Counted from the first letter of the stretch, positions 1 through 8,763 are shown. The stretch is DNA of 64,000 nucleotides from Streptomyces virginiae (GCF_000720455.1 NZ_JOAK01000016.1:1-64000), one strand, 5' to 3'. Notes: generated by a model from the sequence alone, not told the origin. A program made the numbers and translations.

Positions 1-1
1 C

Positions 2-754
2 GCCAAGGCCGCCGCCCCCTCCTCCGGCCCCCACTACACCGTGCGCCTCGCCCGCGACGAGGACGAGGTACGGGCCGCCCAGCGCCTGCGCCACCAGGTC
101 TTCGCCGGCGAGCTCGGCGCCCGCCTCGACGGCCCCGAGCCGGGCCTCGACGCCGACGCCTTCGACGCGTACTGCGACCACCTCCTCGTCGTCGACGAGG
201 AGGCAGAGCAGGTCGTCGGCACCTACCGGCTGCTGCCCCCCGAGCGCGCCGCCGTCGCGGGCCGCCTCTACTCGGAGGGCGAGTTCGACCTCTCCGCGCT
301 GGCTCCCATCCGCCCCGACCTCGTAGAGGTGGGCCGCTCCTGCGTGCACCCCGACCACCGCAACGGCGCCGTCATCGCCCTCATCTGGGCCGGCCTCGCC
401 CACTACATGGACCGCACCGGCCACAACTGGCTCGCCGGCTGCTGCTCGATACCGCTCGCCGACGGCGGCGTCCTGGCCGCGGCCACCCGCGAGAAAGCCC
501 TGACCCGCAGTCCCGCACCCGAGGAGTACCGGGTCACCCCCCACATCCCGTGGAACCCCGAAGGCATCGACTTCCCCGACCGCATGGAGCTGCCCCCGCT
601 GCTGCGCGGCTACCTGCGCCTGGGCGCGTGGGTCTGCGGCGAGCCCGCCCTCGACGCCGAGTTCGGCTGCGCCGACCTGTACGTGCTGCTCTCCCTGCGC
701 CGCACCAACCCGCGCTACCTCAAGCACTTCCGCTCGCTCATCCCGGGCGCATGA
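2..754 (+). CDS. OlsB-like GNAT N-acyltransferase (5' end outside window)
   Basis: The reading frame is open to the left edge, so the gene probably starts upstream; a GTG at 41 is only a possible internal start. The protein belongs to the GNAT-fold group that includes OlsB (acyl-ACP:ornithine N-acyltransferase) and hemolysin-like acyltransferases. Visible blocks are DHLLVVDE with VVGTYRLLP, then EVGRSCVHPDHRNGAVIALIW, a typical acyl-donor binding segment, and LAGCCSIPL. Its stop overlaps the ATG of the next gene (ATGA). That gene is a PlsC-type O-acyltransferase, and this OlsB-OlsA order is what ornithine-lipid synthesis needs: N-acylation of ornithine to lyso-ornithine lipid, then O-acylation. 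The family is clear from sequence; ornithine as the substrate is inferred from the pairing. Confidence 0.8.
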   Translation, partial: AKAAAPSSGPHYTVRLARDEDEVRAAQRLRHQVFAGELGARLDGPEPGLDADAFDAYCDHLLVVDEEAEQVVGTYRLLPPERAAVAGRLYSEGEFDLSALAPIRPDLVEVGRSCVHPDHRNGAVIALIWAGLAHYMDRTGHNWLAGCCSIPLADGGVLAAATREKALTRSPAPEEYRVTPHIPWNPEGIDFPDRMELPPLLRGYLRLGAWVCGEPALDAEFGCADLYVLLSLRRTNPRYLKHFRSLIPGA

Positions 755-1692
755 GCGTCTGGCTGCCCACCTCGCCCTGCACCCCCGAGGCCTGTGCCGG
801 CCACGAGGGGCGCACCGCGAGCGTCCCGCACGCGGTGCTGCGGCTCACCGGCGCCGTGGCCCTGGTCCTGCTCGGGATCCTGGGCGCCCCGCCGGTCCGG
901 CTGCTGCCGGCCGGCCCCCGGCACGCGGTGGTACGGGCCTGGTCGGCCGCACTGGTGCGCGCCTTCGGCATACGGATCACCGTGCACGGCAGCCCGGGCC
1001 GGCGCGGCGGCCGCCTGCTCGTCGCCAACCACGTCTCCTGGCTCGACATCCCGCTCGTCGCCGCCGTCCTGCCCAGCCGGATGGTGGCCAAGAGCGACAT
1101 CCGGGCCTGGCCCGTCCTCGGCCGCCTCGCCGGGCGGGCCGGAACCCTGTTCATCGAACGCGACCGGATCCGCGCGCTGCCCGCCACCGTCACCACGATG
1201 ACCCGCGCACTCCTCGCCGGCGACCGGGTCGCCGTCTTCCCCGAGGGCTCCACCTGGTGCGGGCGCGCCCAGGGTGCCTTCCGCCGGGCCGCCTTCCAGT
1301 CCGCCCTGGACGCGAAGGTACCCGTCCAGCCCGTCCACCTGGCGTACCTGCGCCCCGACGGGAGCCCCGCCGGGGCGCCCGCCTTCGTCGGGGACGACCC
1401 GCTGACCGCCTCGCTGTGGCGGATCGCCCGGGCCCGCGGGATCCGGGCCGAGGTCACGCTGCTGCCGCGGATCCCGCCGGGCCGTCACACGGACCGGCGG
1501 GACCTCGCGGCCGCCGCCCAGCGGGCCGTGACCGACCGCGCGTCCGAGCGGACGCCGCGGACGGCCCTACCCGGTCAGACCACCGGCCCGTCGGCGACCG
1601 ACAGGGACAGCGCGAAGCGGCCCGCCGCGTCCGTCCACCACTGGGTCAGCTCCAGCCCGGCCGCGGCCAGCTCCTTGCGCACGCCCTCCTGA
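751..1692 (+). CDS. PlsC-family O-acyltransferase, OlsA-like
   Basis: This 313-residue protein is a lysophospholipid/1-acylglycerol-3-phosphate acyltransferase-family enzyme. It has the catalytic HX4D motif (NHVSWLD, His94 and Asp99), the IERD block near residue 137 and the FPEGS acceptor-binding motif near residue 163. One hydrophobic stretch at residues 33-52 probably anchors it in the membrane. The start is the ATG at 751, which overlaps the upstream stop. Coupled to an OlsB-like enzyme, it most likely adds the second acyl chain of ornithine lipid; phosphatidic acid synthesis is the alternative. The last 39 codons run antisense across the end of egtD, because the first in-frame stop is at 1690-1692, giving a 118-bp convergent overlap. 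Confidence 0.85.
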   Translation: MSVWLPTSPCTPEACAGHEGRTASVPHAVLRLTGAVALVLLGILGAPPVRLLPAGPRHAVVRAWSAALVRAFGIRITVHGSPGRRGGRLLVANHVSWLDIPLVAAVLPSRMVAKSDIRAWPVLGRLAGRAGTLFIERDRIRALPATVTTMTRALLAGDRVAVFPEGSTWCGRAQGAFRRAAFQSALDAKVPVQPVHLAYLRPDGSPAGAPAFVGDDPLTASLWRIARARGIRAEVTLLPRIPPGRHTDRRDLAAAAQRAVTDRASERTPRTALPGQTTGPSATDRDSAKRPAASVHHWVSSSPAAASSLRTPS

Positions 1693-2549
1693 CGGAACTT
1701 CGCGGAAACCTCCGTCAGGATCTCCTCACCCGCCGCGAACGGCACCACCAGGTCCAGTGCCCGGACCTTCACCGTCAGCTCGGACCGGGCCCGCAGCCGC
1801 ATCTCGATCCACTCCTGCTCGCTGTTCCACACCGCCACGTGCTCGAAGTCGGCGGTGTGGAAATCGGCGTCCAGCTCCCGGTTGATGACGGCCAGCACGT
1901 TCTTGTTGAACTCCGCCGTCACCCCGCGCGCGTCGTCGTACGCCGTCACCAGCACGGCCTCGTCCTTGACCAGGTCCGTGCCCATCAGCAGCGCGTCCCC
2001 GGGCGACAGCATCGCCCGTACGGACGCCAGGAACACCGCCCGCTCCGGCGGCAGCAGATTGCCGATCGTGCCGCCCAGGAACACCACCAGCCGGGGTTGG
2101 GGAGAGTCCGGCAGGTGCAGCGCCGCGGTGAAATCGGCCAGGAGGGCGTGCACCCGCAGCCCCGGATGGCCGGCGAGCAGCGTCTCGGCCGCGCCCCGCA
2201 GGGCGCTCTCGCTGACGTCCACCGGCACGTAGGTGTCCAGCGCCGGCATCGCCTCGATCAGGTGCCGGGTCTTCTCGGAGGAGCCGGAACCGAGCTCCAC
2301 CAGGGTGCGGGCGCCGCTCACCGCGGCGATCTCCCCCGCCCGCTCCAGCAGGATCTCCCGCTCCGCGCGGGTCGGGTAGTACTCGGGCAGCCGGGTGATC
2401 TCCTCGAAGAGTTCGCTGCCCCGCGCGTCGTAGAACCACTTGGGCGGCAGCACCTTGGGCGTGTGGGTCAGCCCGTGCAGCACGTCCGCGCGCAGTGCGG
2501 TCTCCGCCGCGTCCTCGTCGAGGGTCCGGGTCAACTGGAAGCTGGTCAC
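1575..2549 (-). CDS. egtD: L-histidine N-alpha-methyltransferase EgtD
   Basis: This is a SAM-dependent trimethylase that converts histidine to hercynine, the first intermediate of ergothioneine. The 324-residue length matches mycobacterial EgtD (about 320). Recognisable segments are YDARGSELFEEITRLPEYYPTR near the N-terminus, the SAM-binding LVELGSGSSEKTRHLI, and VVFLGGTIGNL. The GTG start at 2549 has an AAGGAG box about 8 nt upstream and overlaps the egtC stop (GTGA). It is the last gene of the minus-strand egtABCD unit. Its 3' end lies antisense under the OlsA-like gene. EgtE, the C-S lyase, is not encoded here, as is usual in Streptomyces. Confidence 0.95.
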   Translation of the reverse strand: MTSFQLTRTLDEDAAETALRADVLHGLTHTPKVLPPKWFYDARGSELFEEITRLPEYYPTRAEREILLERAGEIAAVSGARTLVELGSGSSEKTRHLIEAMPALDTYVPVDVSESALRGAAETLLAGHPGLRVHALLADFTAALHLPDSPQPRLVVFLGGTIGNLLPPERAVFLASVRAMLSPGDALLMGTDLVKDEAVLVTAYDDARGVTAEFNKNVLAVINRELDADFHTADFEHVAVWNSEQEWIEMRLRARSELTVKVRALDLVVPFAAGEEILTEVSAKFRQEGVRKELAAAGLELTQWWTDAAGRFALSLSVADGPVV

Positions 2550-3304
2550 GTGCGGTTCTCCTTGAGCGGGGTCAGACGGACCCGGGTGGGGGTGGCGGTC
2601 AGCAGGGTCCGGTCGGGCACTTCGCACCACCGGGGGTCGTCGTCGTACGGCTCGGACGCCACCACGGTGCGCCCGCCCGGAGGATCGGCCAGGTACCACA
2701 GCGAGTCGCCCCAGGCGGTCGCGGCGATCGCCGCTCCGTCCGTCAGGAGCAGGTTCAGCCGGGAACCGGGCGCGGCCGAGGACAGCTCCCGCACGGGCTC
2801 GGCGAGCGCCGTGCCCAGGTCGTCCCCGGCCCGCAGGCGGCGTCGTACCAGCGCCCAGACCAGCGCCGAGTCCGTGCGGGCCGCCAGCTGGAGCAGCTCC
2901 TCGGGCGGCAGCGCCGCCGCGAGCGGGGCGGCCGCGGCGGGCCAGTCGCGCACGGCGCCGTTGTGGCTGAACAGCCAGGGCCCGTCCGTGAACGGTGCGG
3001 CGGCGGCCTCTCCGTCGGCTCCGGCCAGCGTTGCGTCGCGTACGGCGGCCAGCACGGCCCCGCTGCGTACGACCCGGGTGAGATCGGTGAAGGTCAGGTC
3101 GCCCCAGATGGGTCCGGCGCGACGGTAGCGGGCGGGGACCGGGTCGCCCTCCGCGTACCAGCCGACGCCGAAGCCGTCGGCGTTGACCGTGCCGTGCTGC
3201 TGACGGCGCGGCTCCCAGGACTGGCGGACCAGTGAGTGCTCGGGTTCGCTCAGCAGCCTCCCGAGCGTCACCACCGGTCCCACATAAGCGAGATGGCGGC
3301 ACAT
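2546..3304 (-). CDS. egtC: Gamma-glutamyl-hercynylcysteine sulfoxide hydrolase EgtC
   Basis: This is a class II glutamine amidotransferase-like hydrolase that removes the glutamate from gamma-glutamyl hercynylcysteine sulfoxide. The start MCRHLAYVG leaves the catalytic Cys2 at the N-terminus after Met removal. Ntn-hydrolase blocks follow: NADGFGVGWY, LFSHNGAVRDW and ARTDSALVWAL. The protein is 252 residues long. The ATG at 3304 overlaps the egtB stop (TGATG), so translation is probably coupled. It lies between egtB and egtD in the order known from mycobacteria. Confidence 0.95.
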   Translation of the reverse strand: MCRHLAYVGPVVTLGRLLSEPEHSLVRQSWEPRRQQHGTVNADGFGVGWYAEGDPVPARYRRAGPIWGDLTFTDLTRVVRSGAVLAAVRDATLAGADGEAAAAPFTDGPWLFSHNGAVRDWPAAAAPLAAALPPEELLQLAARTDSALVWALVRRRLRAGDDLGTALAEPVRELSSAAPGSRLNLLLTDGAAIAATAWGDSLWYLADPPGGRTVVASEPYDDDPRWCEVPDRTLLTATPTRVRLTPLKENRT

Positions 3305-4608
3305 CAGACGTCCCTCGCAGTGCGGAAGCCGGAGAAGATCTGCCGCCGCACCGGCAGGTCCCAATTGCGGAAGGTGCCCCGGCAGGCCACCGGGTCCACG
3401 GCGAAGGAGCCGCCCCGCAGCACCTTGTGCTCCGGGCCGAAGAACACCTCCGAGTACTCCCGGTAGGGGAAGGCCCGGAAGCCCGGGTACGGCAGGAAGT
3501 CGGAGGCCGTCCACTCCCACACGTCGCCGATCAGCTGGCGCACGCCGAGCGGGGACGCCCCGGCCGGGTAGCTGCCCGCGCGGGACGGGCGCAGGTGGCG
3601 CTGCCCCAGATTGGCGTGGGCGGGGGTCGGGTCCGCGTCGCCCCACGGGTAGCGGGCCGAGCGGCCGGTCGCGGGATCGAAGCGGGCCGCCTTCTCCCAC
3701 TCGGTCTCCGTGGGGAGTCGCCGGCCCGCCCAGCGGGCGTAGGCGTCCGCCTCGTACCAGCTGACGTGCAGAACCGGTTCTTCATCGGGGACGGGCTCGG
3801 TCACCCCGAAGCGGCGGCGCAGCCATTCGCCGCCTTCGCGGTGCCAGAACAGCGGCGCCTCGATGGAGTGCCGGCGGATCTGGTCCCAGCCGGCCGCCGC
3901 CCACCAGCGGGGTTCGTGGTAGCCGCCGTCGGCGATGAAGGCGCGGTACGCGGCGTTCGTCACCGGCAGCGTGTCCATCCAGAACGCCGCCGTCTCCCGC
4001 TGGTGCGCCGGGCGCTCGTTGTCCAGCGACCACGGCTCGGCCGAGGTTCCCATCGTGAACGGGCCGGCGGGTATGAGGACTTCGGCGGCGCCCGGGGGAT
4101 CGTAGGGGCCGTCCGGGTCGGGGGCGGTCAGCACGGGGGCGCCCTGCCGCAGCTGATGTGTGATCAGCATGGTCTCGTCGTGCTGCTGTTCGTGCTGGGC
4201 GATCATCCCGAACGCGAAACCGTCGTCCAGGAGCGCGCTGCCCTCCAGCGGGGTGCTCTCCAGCAGGTCGAAGACCCGGCCGCGGACCTCGGCCGCGTAC
4301 CGGCGGGCCTCCTCGGGCCCCAGCAGCGGCAGCTTCGGCCGTTCGGCGCGCGGATGCTCGAACGCGTCGTAGAGGGGGTCGATGTCCGGGCGCATCGACT
4401 CGCGTCCGGCGACCCGGCGGAGCAGCCAGAGCTCCTCCTGGTTCCCGATGTGCGCCAGGTCCCAGACCAGCGGGGACATCAGGGGGGAGTGCTGGGCGGT
4501 GAGGTCGGCGTCGGTCACCGCGTCGGTGAGGGCCGCCGTCCGGGCCCGCGCGGCGGTCAGCGTGGCGGCCGCCCGTTCTCGCAGCCCGGGGTGGGATTCG
4601 GTGGTCAT
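3304..4608 (-). CDS. egtB: Ergothioneine sulfoxide synthase EgtB
   Basis: This 434-residue non-haem iron enzyme joins hercynine and gamma-glutamylcysteine through an oxidative C-S bond. Residues 10-160 form the DinB-like domain with the three-histidine iron site: His53 in LAHIGNQEE, and His139 and His143 in HEQQH. From about residue 190 there is a formylglycine-generating-enzyme (FGE-sulfatase) fold, beginning IPAGPFTMGTS and ending FSGFRTARD. Use of gamma-glutamylcysteine rather than cysteine is inferred from the presence of egtA and egtC in the operon. Its ATG overlaps the egtA stop by 4 nt. Confidence 0.95.
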   Translation of the reverse strand: MTTESHPGLRERAAATLTAARARTAALTDAVTDADLTAQHSPLMSPLVWDLAHIGNQEELWLLRRVAGRESMRPDIDPLYDAFEHPRAERPKLPLLGPEEARRYAAEVRGRVFDLLESTPLEGSALLDDGFAFGMIAQHEQQHDETMLITHQLRQGAPVLTAPDPDGPYDPPGAAEVLIPAGPFTMGTSAEPWSLDNERPAHQRETAAFWMDTLPVTNAAYRAFIADGGYHEPRWWAAAGWDQIRRHSIEAPLFWHREGGEWLRRRFGVTEPVPDEEPVLHVSWYEADAYARWAGRRLPTETEWEKAARFDPATGRSARYPWGDADPTPAHANLGQRHLRPSRAGSYPAGASPLGVRQLIGDVWEWTASDFLPYPGFRAFPYREYSEVFFGPEHKVLRGGSFAVDPVACRGTFRNWDLPVRRQIFSGFRTARDV

Positions 4609-5924
4609 CGCAGGGCCTCCTTCCCTTCGGGCCGCAGCTGCGGCGGTTCGTCACCCGGACATCGGCCGCGCAGTACGAAGCGCTCGCTGAACGCTCCGAC
4701 GGTGTCCCGGACGTGCCGGCCGGCGCCGAGGCGGGGCAGGGCCTCGGCCGCCGCGCGGAAGCAGGTCTTGGCGGCGGCCCGCAGTTCGGGGTCGGACAGA
4801 CCGTGCCGGGCGGCGGACCGCCAGAGCGGATTGCGGGGCGCGGGCTGCGAACCGTAGGCGTCGGCCAGGGCTTTGGTCACCCGGTAGGCGGTCTCGGCGG
4901 CCTCCGGGTCGTCGAACAGCGCGTGCACGACGGCCACCGGCACCATCCAGCCGTCGTCGCCGGGCTGCGCGTCGATCATGCGCAACTCCATGTGGCCGCG
5001 CGGTCGCACGGGCGGGAAGAGCGTCGTGAGGTGGTAGTCCAGGTCCTCGGCGGTGGGCGCCCGCGGGGCCCGCCCCTCGTCGCCCGCGCGCAGCCAGTCG
5101 CGGAACGTCGTACCGGGCGGGACGTCCCACGGCTCGCCCTCGTACGACCGTACGCACATCACCTCGGTGTCCAGCGCCTGCCGCACCCAGCCGTCCCGCG
5201 GTTGCGCGTCCAGCGGCGGGGCGAGGGTGCGCCGGGAGTCCAGGTCGTTCCAGATCCCCTGGCGGGAGCAGCGCCAGCCGGCGTACGGGCCTTCGTGCGC
5301 GGGGGAGTTGGCGAAGGCGGCCACCAGGACCGCGCCCAGCAGGTGCGCCAGCCGCCAGCGCCGGCCGTGGCCGAGCCCGCCCGGCTCCTCGTACCCGGCG
5401 TCCACGCAGACCTGTACGGAAGCGGAGGCGCACATCATGGCGCGGCCGGCCGGGCCGGTGCGGTCGAAGTAGGCCTCCATCGCGTCGTAGCGCGGGCTGT
5501 TCAGCAGCCGGTGGTACGGGAGGCGGGGGTCCCGGCCGAGGCCGTGCAGGACCAGTCCCTGCTCACGCAAGGCCGCGCGGACGGCGGTGAGATCGTCCTG
5601 GAGCCCGTCCACGCAGCCGGTGAGGGAGGTGGCGGGGGCCGAGCTGAGTTCGAGCTGGCCGCCGGGCTCGACGGTCACCCGGGAGTTCAGGGGAAGCGCG
5701 CGGGCCGCGGCGTGCGCCGCCCGGAGCCGTTCGGGGGTCACGCGCAGTCCGGGCCGCTCGGCGTCCAGGACCAGCCATTCGAGTTCGGCGCCGAGCAGTC
5801 GGGGCGGGCCGGTCTTGAAACAGATCCCGTGGATCAGGTGCTCCGCCTGCGTCTCGCTGATCGCGGGGGAGGGCGGAGCGCCGTCCTCCGGCGGGGGTTG
5901 GGGAACGGGTGGGTCGAAGGGCAT
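4605..5924 (-). CDS. egtA: Glutamate-cysteine ligase EgtA
   Basis: This is an ATP-dependent GCS2-family ligase that makes gamma-glutamylcysteine for EgtB. Recognisable parts are LGAELEWLVLD (glutamate site), VEPGGQLELSSAPA, and the C-terminal RGHMELRMIDAQPGDDGW. I chose the ATG at 5924 (439 residues, starting MPFDPP) because a GGAGAAGAGG purine stretch precedes it. An ATG at 5963 would add 13 residues. It heads the egtABCD operon. The 107-bp gap to the divergent PARG-like gene must hold both promoters, but I see no clear operator in it. Confidence 0.93.
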   Translation of the reverse strand: MPFDPPVPQPPPEDGAPPSPAISETQAEHLIHGICFKTGPPRLLGAELEWLVLDAERPGLRVTPERLRAAHAAARALPLNSRVTVEPGGQLELSSAPATSLTGCVDGLQDDLTAVRAALREQGLVLHGLGRDPRLPYHRLLNSPRYDAMEAYFDRTGPAGRAMMCASASVQVCVDAGYEEPGGLGHGRRWRLAHLLGAVLVAAFANSPAHEGPYAGWRCSRQGIWNDLDSRRTLAPPLDAQPRDGWVRQALDTEVMCVRSYEGEPWDVPPGTTFRDWLRAGDEGRAPRAPTAEDLDYHLTTLFPPVRPRGHMELRMIDAQPGDDGWMVPVAVVHALFDDPEAAETAYRVTKALADAYGSQPAPRNPLWRSAARHGLSDPELRAAAKTCFRAAAEALPRLGAGRHVRDTVGAFSERFVLRGRCPGDEPPQLRPEGKEALR

Positions 5925-6031
5925 GACCGGGTCCTCTTCTCCTGTCGTCGGCCGTGACATCACCCGTGCCTACCCCTCCCTCGGGCACAAAATCCTTTGC
6001 CGCCGGGGAAAGGAGTGCCGAGGATGGCGGC

Positions 6032-6874
6032 GTGAGCAGCAGATTGCGCGAGATCGCGCGGGAGAACGCGGAGATCCTGGCGGCCGGGGGGTACCGGACG
6101 CGGTCGGGGCGGCAGGTCGAACTCGCCGCCGCCCTGGCGGACGCCAAGGCAGGAACCAGGATATATGGACCAAACCATGTCATTCCAGGCGAGCAGCTCG
6201 TGGGTGACGGCCGCGCGACGGCCGTCGAGGTCACGGGGGAGAGCAGTACGGTCGCTGCCCGTAGGCTCGCCGCGGACGCTCCGGAAGGGACGGCGGCGGC
6301 CGCAGTGGCGGTCCTGAACTTCGCCTCGGCCCGCAATCCCGGGGGCGGCTACGTCCGTGGGGCCAAGGCCCAGGAGGAGGCGCTGTGCCGCGCCTCCGCG
6401 CTGTACGAGACGTTGCTGGAGGCCCCGGAGTACTACGAGGTGCACCGCGCGGAAGTCAGCACCTTCTACACCGACCGGGTGATTCACTCGCCCGGGGTAC
6501 CGGTCTTCCGCGACGACCGGGGTGAACTGATGGAGTCGCCGTTCCTGGCCGGCTTCCTGACCTCGCCCGCTCCGAACGCGGGCACGATCCTGCGGCAGGA
6601 GCCGGAGCGGGCCGCGGAGATCCCCGGGGCGCTCGCCCGGCGCGCGGAGCTCGTCCTTGAGGTGGCGGCTTCGCACGGGTACCGGCGGCTGGTGCTGGGG
6701 GCGTGGGGCTGCGGGGTGTTCCGCAACGACCCGGCGCACGTGGCCGAAGCCTTCCGCGGACTGCTGTCGGGCCGGTTCGCGGGAACCTTCGACCGCGTGG
6801 TCTTCGCGGTCCTGGACCGCAATCCCGTCTCCCGCGAAGCCTTCGAACGAGCCTTCACTGCCACCCGGGCCTGA
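6032..6874 (+). CDS. Microbial-type poly(ADP-ribose) glycohydrolase (TIGR02452 family)
   Basis: This 280-residue macrodomain-type protein carries the bacterial PARG signature: NPGGGY followed by AKAQEE, i.e. GGG-X7-QEE. It also has LNFASARNPGG, TFYTDRVIHSPGVPVFRD and the late block LGAWGCGVFRNDP typical of this family. Such enzymes hydrolyse ADP-ribose chains or remove ADP-ribose from proteins. I chose the GTG at 6032 (VSSRLREIARENAEIL) because an AGGA box sits 7 nt upstream and the helix before the macrodomain begins there; earlier in-frame starts extend toward egtA. It is divergent from egtA, with no obvious functional link. No ADP-ribosyltransferase gene is nearby. Confidence 0.85.
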   Translation: MSSRLREIARENAEILAAGGYRTRSGRQVELAAALADAKAGTRIYGPNHVIPGEQLVGDGRATAVEVTGESSTVAARRLAADAPEGTAAAAVAVLNFASARNPGGGYVRGAKAQEEALCRASALYETLLEAPEYYEVHRAEVSTFYTDRVIHSPGVPVFRDDRGELMESPFLAGFLTSPAPNAGTILRQEPERAAEIPGALARRAELVLEVAASHGYRRLVLGAWGCGVFRNDPAHVAEAFRGLLSGRFAGTFDRVVFAVLDRNPVSREAFERAFTATRA

Positions 6875-6934
6875 GGGCGGAGCCCTCAGGCGTGTCCGGA
6901 AAGGAGCGTCGGCCGCCCGCGGGGCAGGCGCGCC

Positions 6935-7399
6935 CTAGTGCCAGCCGTAGCGTTCGCGCAGGCGGTCGACCACCAGGCCGAAGCGGCCCCGGTCCAGCGC
7001 GCAGGCCTCCCGCCGCATCCCCGACTCGTGGACCCGCAGCACCCGGTCGACGTCCACCCACGACTCACGGCCCGCGCTGTCCCACGGGCCCGTCCCGATC
7101 GGGACCCATTCGCGGTCGTGGTCGTGCCGCTTGCTGGACAGCTGTACGGCGAGCAGCGTCCCGCCACCCGGTTCGCGGGCCACGACCAGTACCGGGCGGT
7201 CCTTGCCGCGGCCGTCGTTCTCCTCGAAGGGGACCCAGGTCCACACGATCTCGCCCGGGTCGGGGTCGCCGTCGGGGTCGGGCGCGTACTCGGTCCGTAC
7301 CGGCCCGATGGCGTGCGGATCGGCCTCGGTGGTGGCCGTGGCCCCGTCGCGGCCCGGCTGGTCGGCGCGGCCGTCGCTGTGGTGTGAAAGTGCCGTCAT
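6935..7399 (-). CDS. PemK/MazF-like protein
   Basis: The 154-residue protein has a PemK/MazF-like core: GEIVWTWVPFEENDGRGKDRPVLVVAREPGGGTLLAVQLSS, with the usual RPVLVV strand and a following hydrophobic strand. The C-terminal WVDVDRVLRVHESGMRREACALDR also fits these SH3-like ribonuclease toxins. The first 40 residues are polar and probably disordered. No antitoxin gene precedes it; its neighbours are a PARG-like gene and an O-methyltransferase. It may therefore be a solitary, domesticated relative. Family assignment is by pattern; RNase activity is not shown. Confidence 0.7.
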   Translation of the reverse strand: MTALSHHSDGRADQPGRDGATATTEADPHAIGPVRTEYAPDPDGDPDPGEIVWTWVPFEENDGRGKDRPVLVVAREPGGGTLLAVQLSSKRHDHDREWVPIGTGPWDSAGRESWVDVDRVLRVHESGMRREACALDRGRFGLVVDRLRERYGWH

Positions 7400-7438
7400 C
7401 CGGGCGAGGGTACTGCCTGCCGGGGGCCGCGCCGGCCG

Positions 7439-8125
7439 TCAGTCCGTGACCAGGGCCATGACGAAGCCGTCGTACCCCTTGGCGCCGACGGTCTGCAGAG
7501 CCGTGGCGGTCAGCCGGGGGTGTTCGGCGATGAGCTCGGTGAAGCGGCGTACGCCCCGCACCCGGGGATCGTCGGAGGCGGGGTCGACCACGGCGCCGTC
7601 ACGTACGACGTTGTCGCCGACGATGACGCTGCCGGGACGGGTGAGCTTGAGGGCCCACTCCAGGTACTCGGGGTTGGACGGCTTGTCCGCGTCGATGAAG
7701 ACGAGGTCGAACGGGTCCAGGCCGGTCAGCCCGGGCAGGAGGTCGACGGCCCGGCCGCGGCGGATCTCGACCCGGTCCTCCAGCCCGGCGCGGGCGATGT
7801 TGGCGGCGGCGGTGTCGGCACACCGCTCGTCCGCCTCAAGCGTGACCAGGCGCCCGCCCTCCGGAAGCGCCCTGGCGAGCCAGATGGTGCTGTAGCCGCC
7901 GAGGGTGCCTATCTCCAGGATGGTGCGGGCGCCGCGGATCCGGGCCAGGAGGTGCAGCAACTTGCCTTGGTTCGGCGCGACCTGATGGGCGGGCAGTCCC
8001 GCCGCCTCACTGGCCGCCGTGGCGGCCGTCAGCGCTTCGTCCTCGTCGACCAACAGCCCGTCGAAGTACGCGTCGACCGCCGTCCAGGTCCGCTGAGCCA
8101 CGGATCCCCCACTCGTTGCGTCCAT
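7439..8125 (-). CDS. Class I SAM-dependent O-methyltransferase (CCoAMT-like)
   Basis: This 228-residue protein resembles the small cation-dependent catechol/caffeoyl-CoA O-methyltransferases. Motifs are ILEIGTLGGYSTIWLARALP (SAM site), RLVTLEADE, then the metal-binding FDLVFIDADKPSNPEY and VIVGDNVVRDGAV. The acceptor cannot be told from sequence. The start is the ATG at 8125; an in-frame GTG ten codons in, preceded by GGGGG, is also possible. It is transcribed away from the DUF7144-like membrane gene start with a 33-bp gap, so the two may share a transcript. Confidence 0.88.
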   Translation of the reverse strand: MDATSGGSVAQRTWTAVDAYFDGLLVDEDEALTAATAASEAAGLPAHQVAPNQGKLLHLLARIRGARTILEIGTLGGYSTIWLARALPEGGRLVTLEADERCADTAAANIARAGLEDRVEIRRGRAVDLLPGLTGLDPFDLVFIDADKPSNPEYLEWALKLTRPGSVIVGDNVVRDGAVVDPASDDPRVRGVRRFTELIAEHPRLTATALQTVGAKGYDGFVMALVTD

Positions 8126-8158
8126 CCGTGTTCGTTCGCGTTCGTTCCTAGAGGGAAC

Positions 8159-8605
8159 TTACAGGACGCGCCCCTCCGCCTCGTGGTGCGCGCCCGTGCA
8201 CAGCGCCCAGGCGACGAGGATGTTCACGGCGATGAGCACCAGCGCCCACAAGGGGTAGTACGGCAGCCATAGGAAGTTGGCGAACGCGCCCAGACCGGCG
8301 ATGGTGATGCCGAGATAGCGCGCCCACAGGGCGCCGCTGGCGAGGATGGCGCATCCGCCCGCGACGAGGAGGACGCCCAGGATGAGGTGGACCCAGCCCC
8401 AGCCGGTCAGGCTGAACTCGAACAGGTAGTGGCGCGTCACGACGAACAGGTCGTCGCTGGCGACGGCGGCGATCCCCTCGAAGAACGCCATCGCCCCGCC
8501 GAAGATCATCAGGACCGCAGCCAGAACGGTTCTGCCCGACGTGGCCGCGTGCCACGGGTCCGGATGCGTGCGGGCCGCCTTCGACCCGCCGGCGTCAGTG
8601 GCCAT
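8159..8605 (-). CDS. DUF7144-like four-helix membrane protein
   Basis: The 148-residue protein has about four hydrophobic helices: VLAAVLMIFGGAMAFFEGIAAV, VHLILGVLLVAGGCAIL, YLGITIAGLGAFANFLWL and YYPLWALVLIAVNILVAWAL. The alternating glycine pattern and the sequence GWGWVHLILG match a small membrane family common in actinobacteria (DUF7144). The ATG at 8605 is preceded by AAGGAGA. Function is unknown. Confidence 0.8.
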   Translation of the reverse strand: MATDAGGSKAARTHPDPWHAATSGRTVLAAVLMIFGGAMAFFEGIAAVASDDLFVVTRHYLFEFSLTGWGWVHLILGVLLVAGGCAILASGALWARYLGITIAGLGAFANFLWLPYYPLWALVLIAVNILVAWALCTGAHHEAEGRVL

Positions 8606-8763
8606 TTCGGTCTCCTTGGGTGCCAGGGCCGGCCGGCCGGGCGGGGCCGGGACCGGCGAGATCCCCCCTTCAGCGTGTCACGGGTGCTCACCGTCGGCAT
8701 TCCGGCCCGCCGACCGCCGCCCCCGTGACGTCGTCTCAGCCCGGTCGGCTCGGCCCGGTCGCC

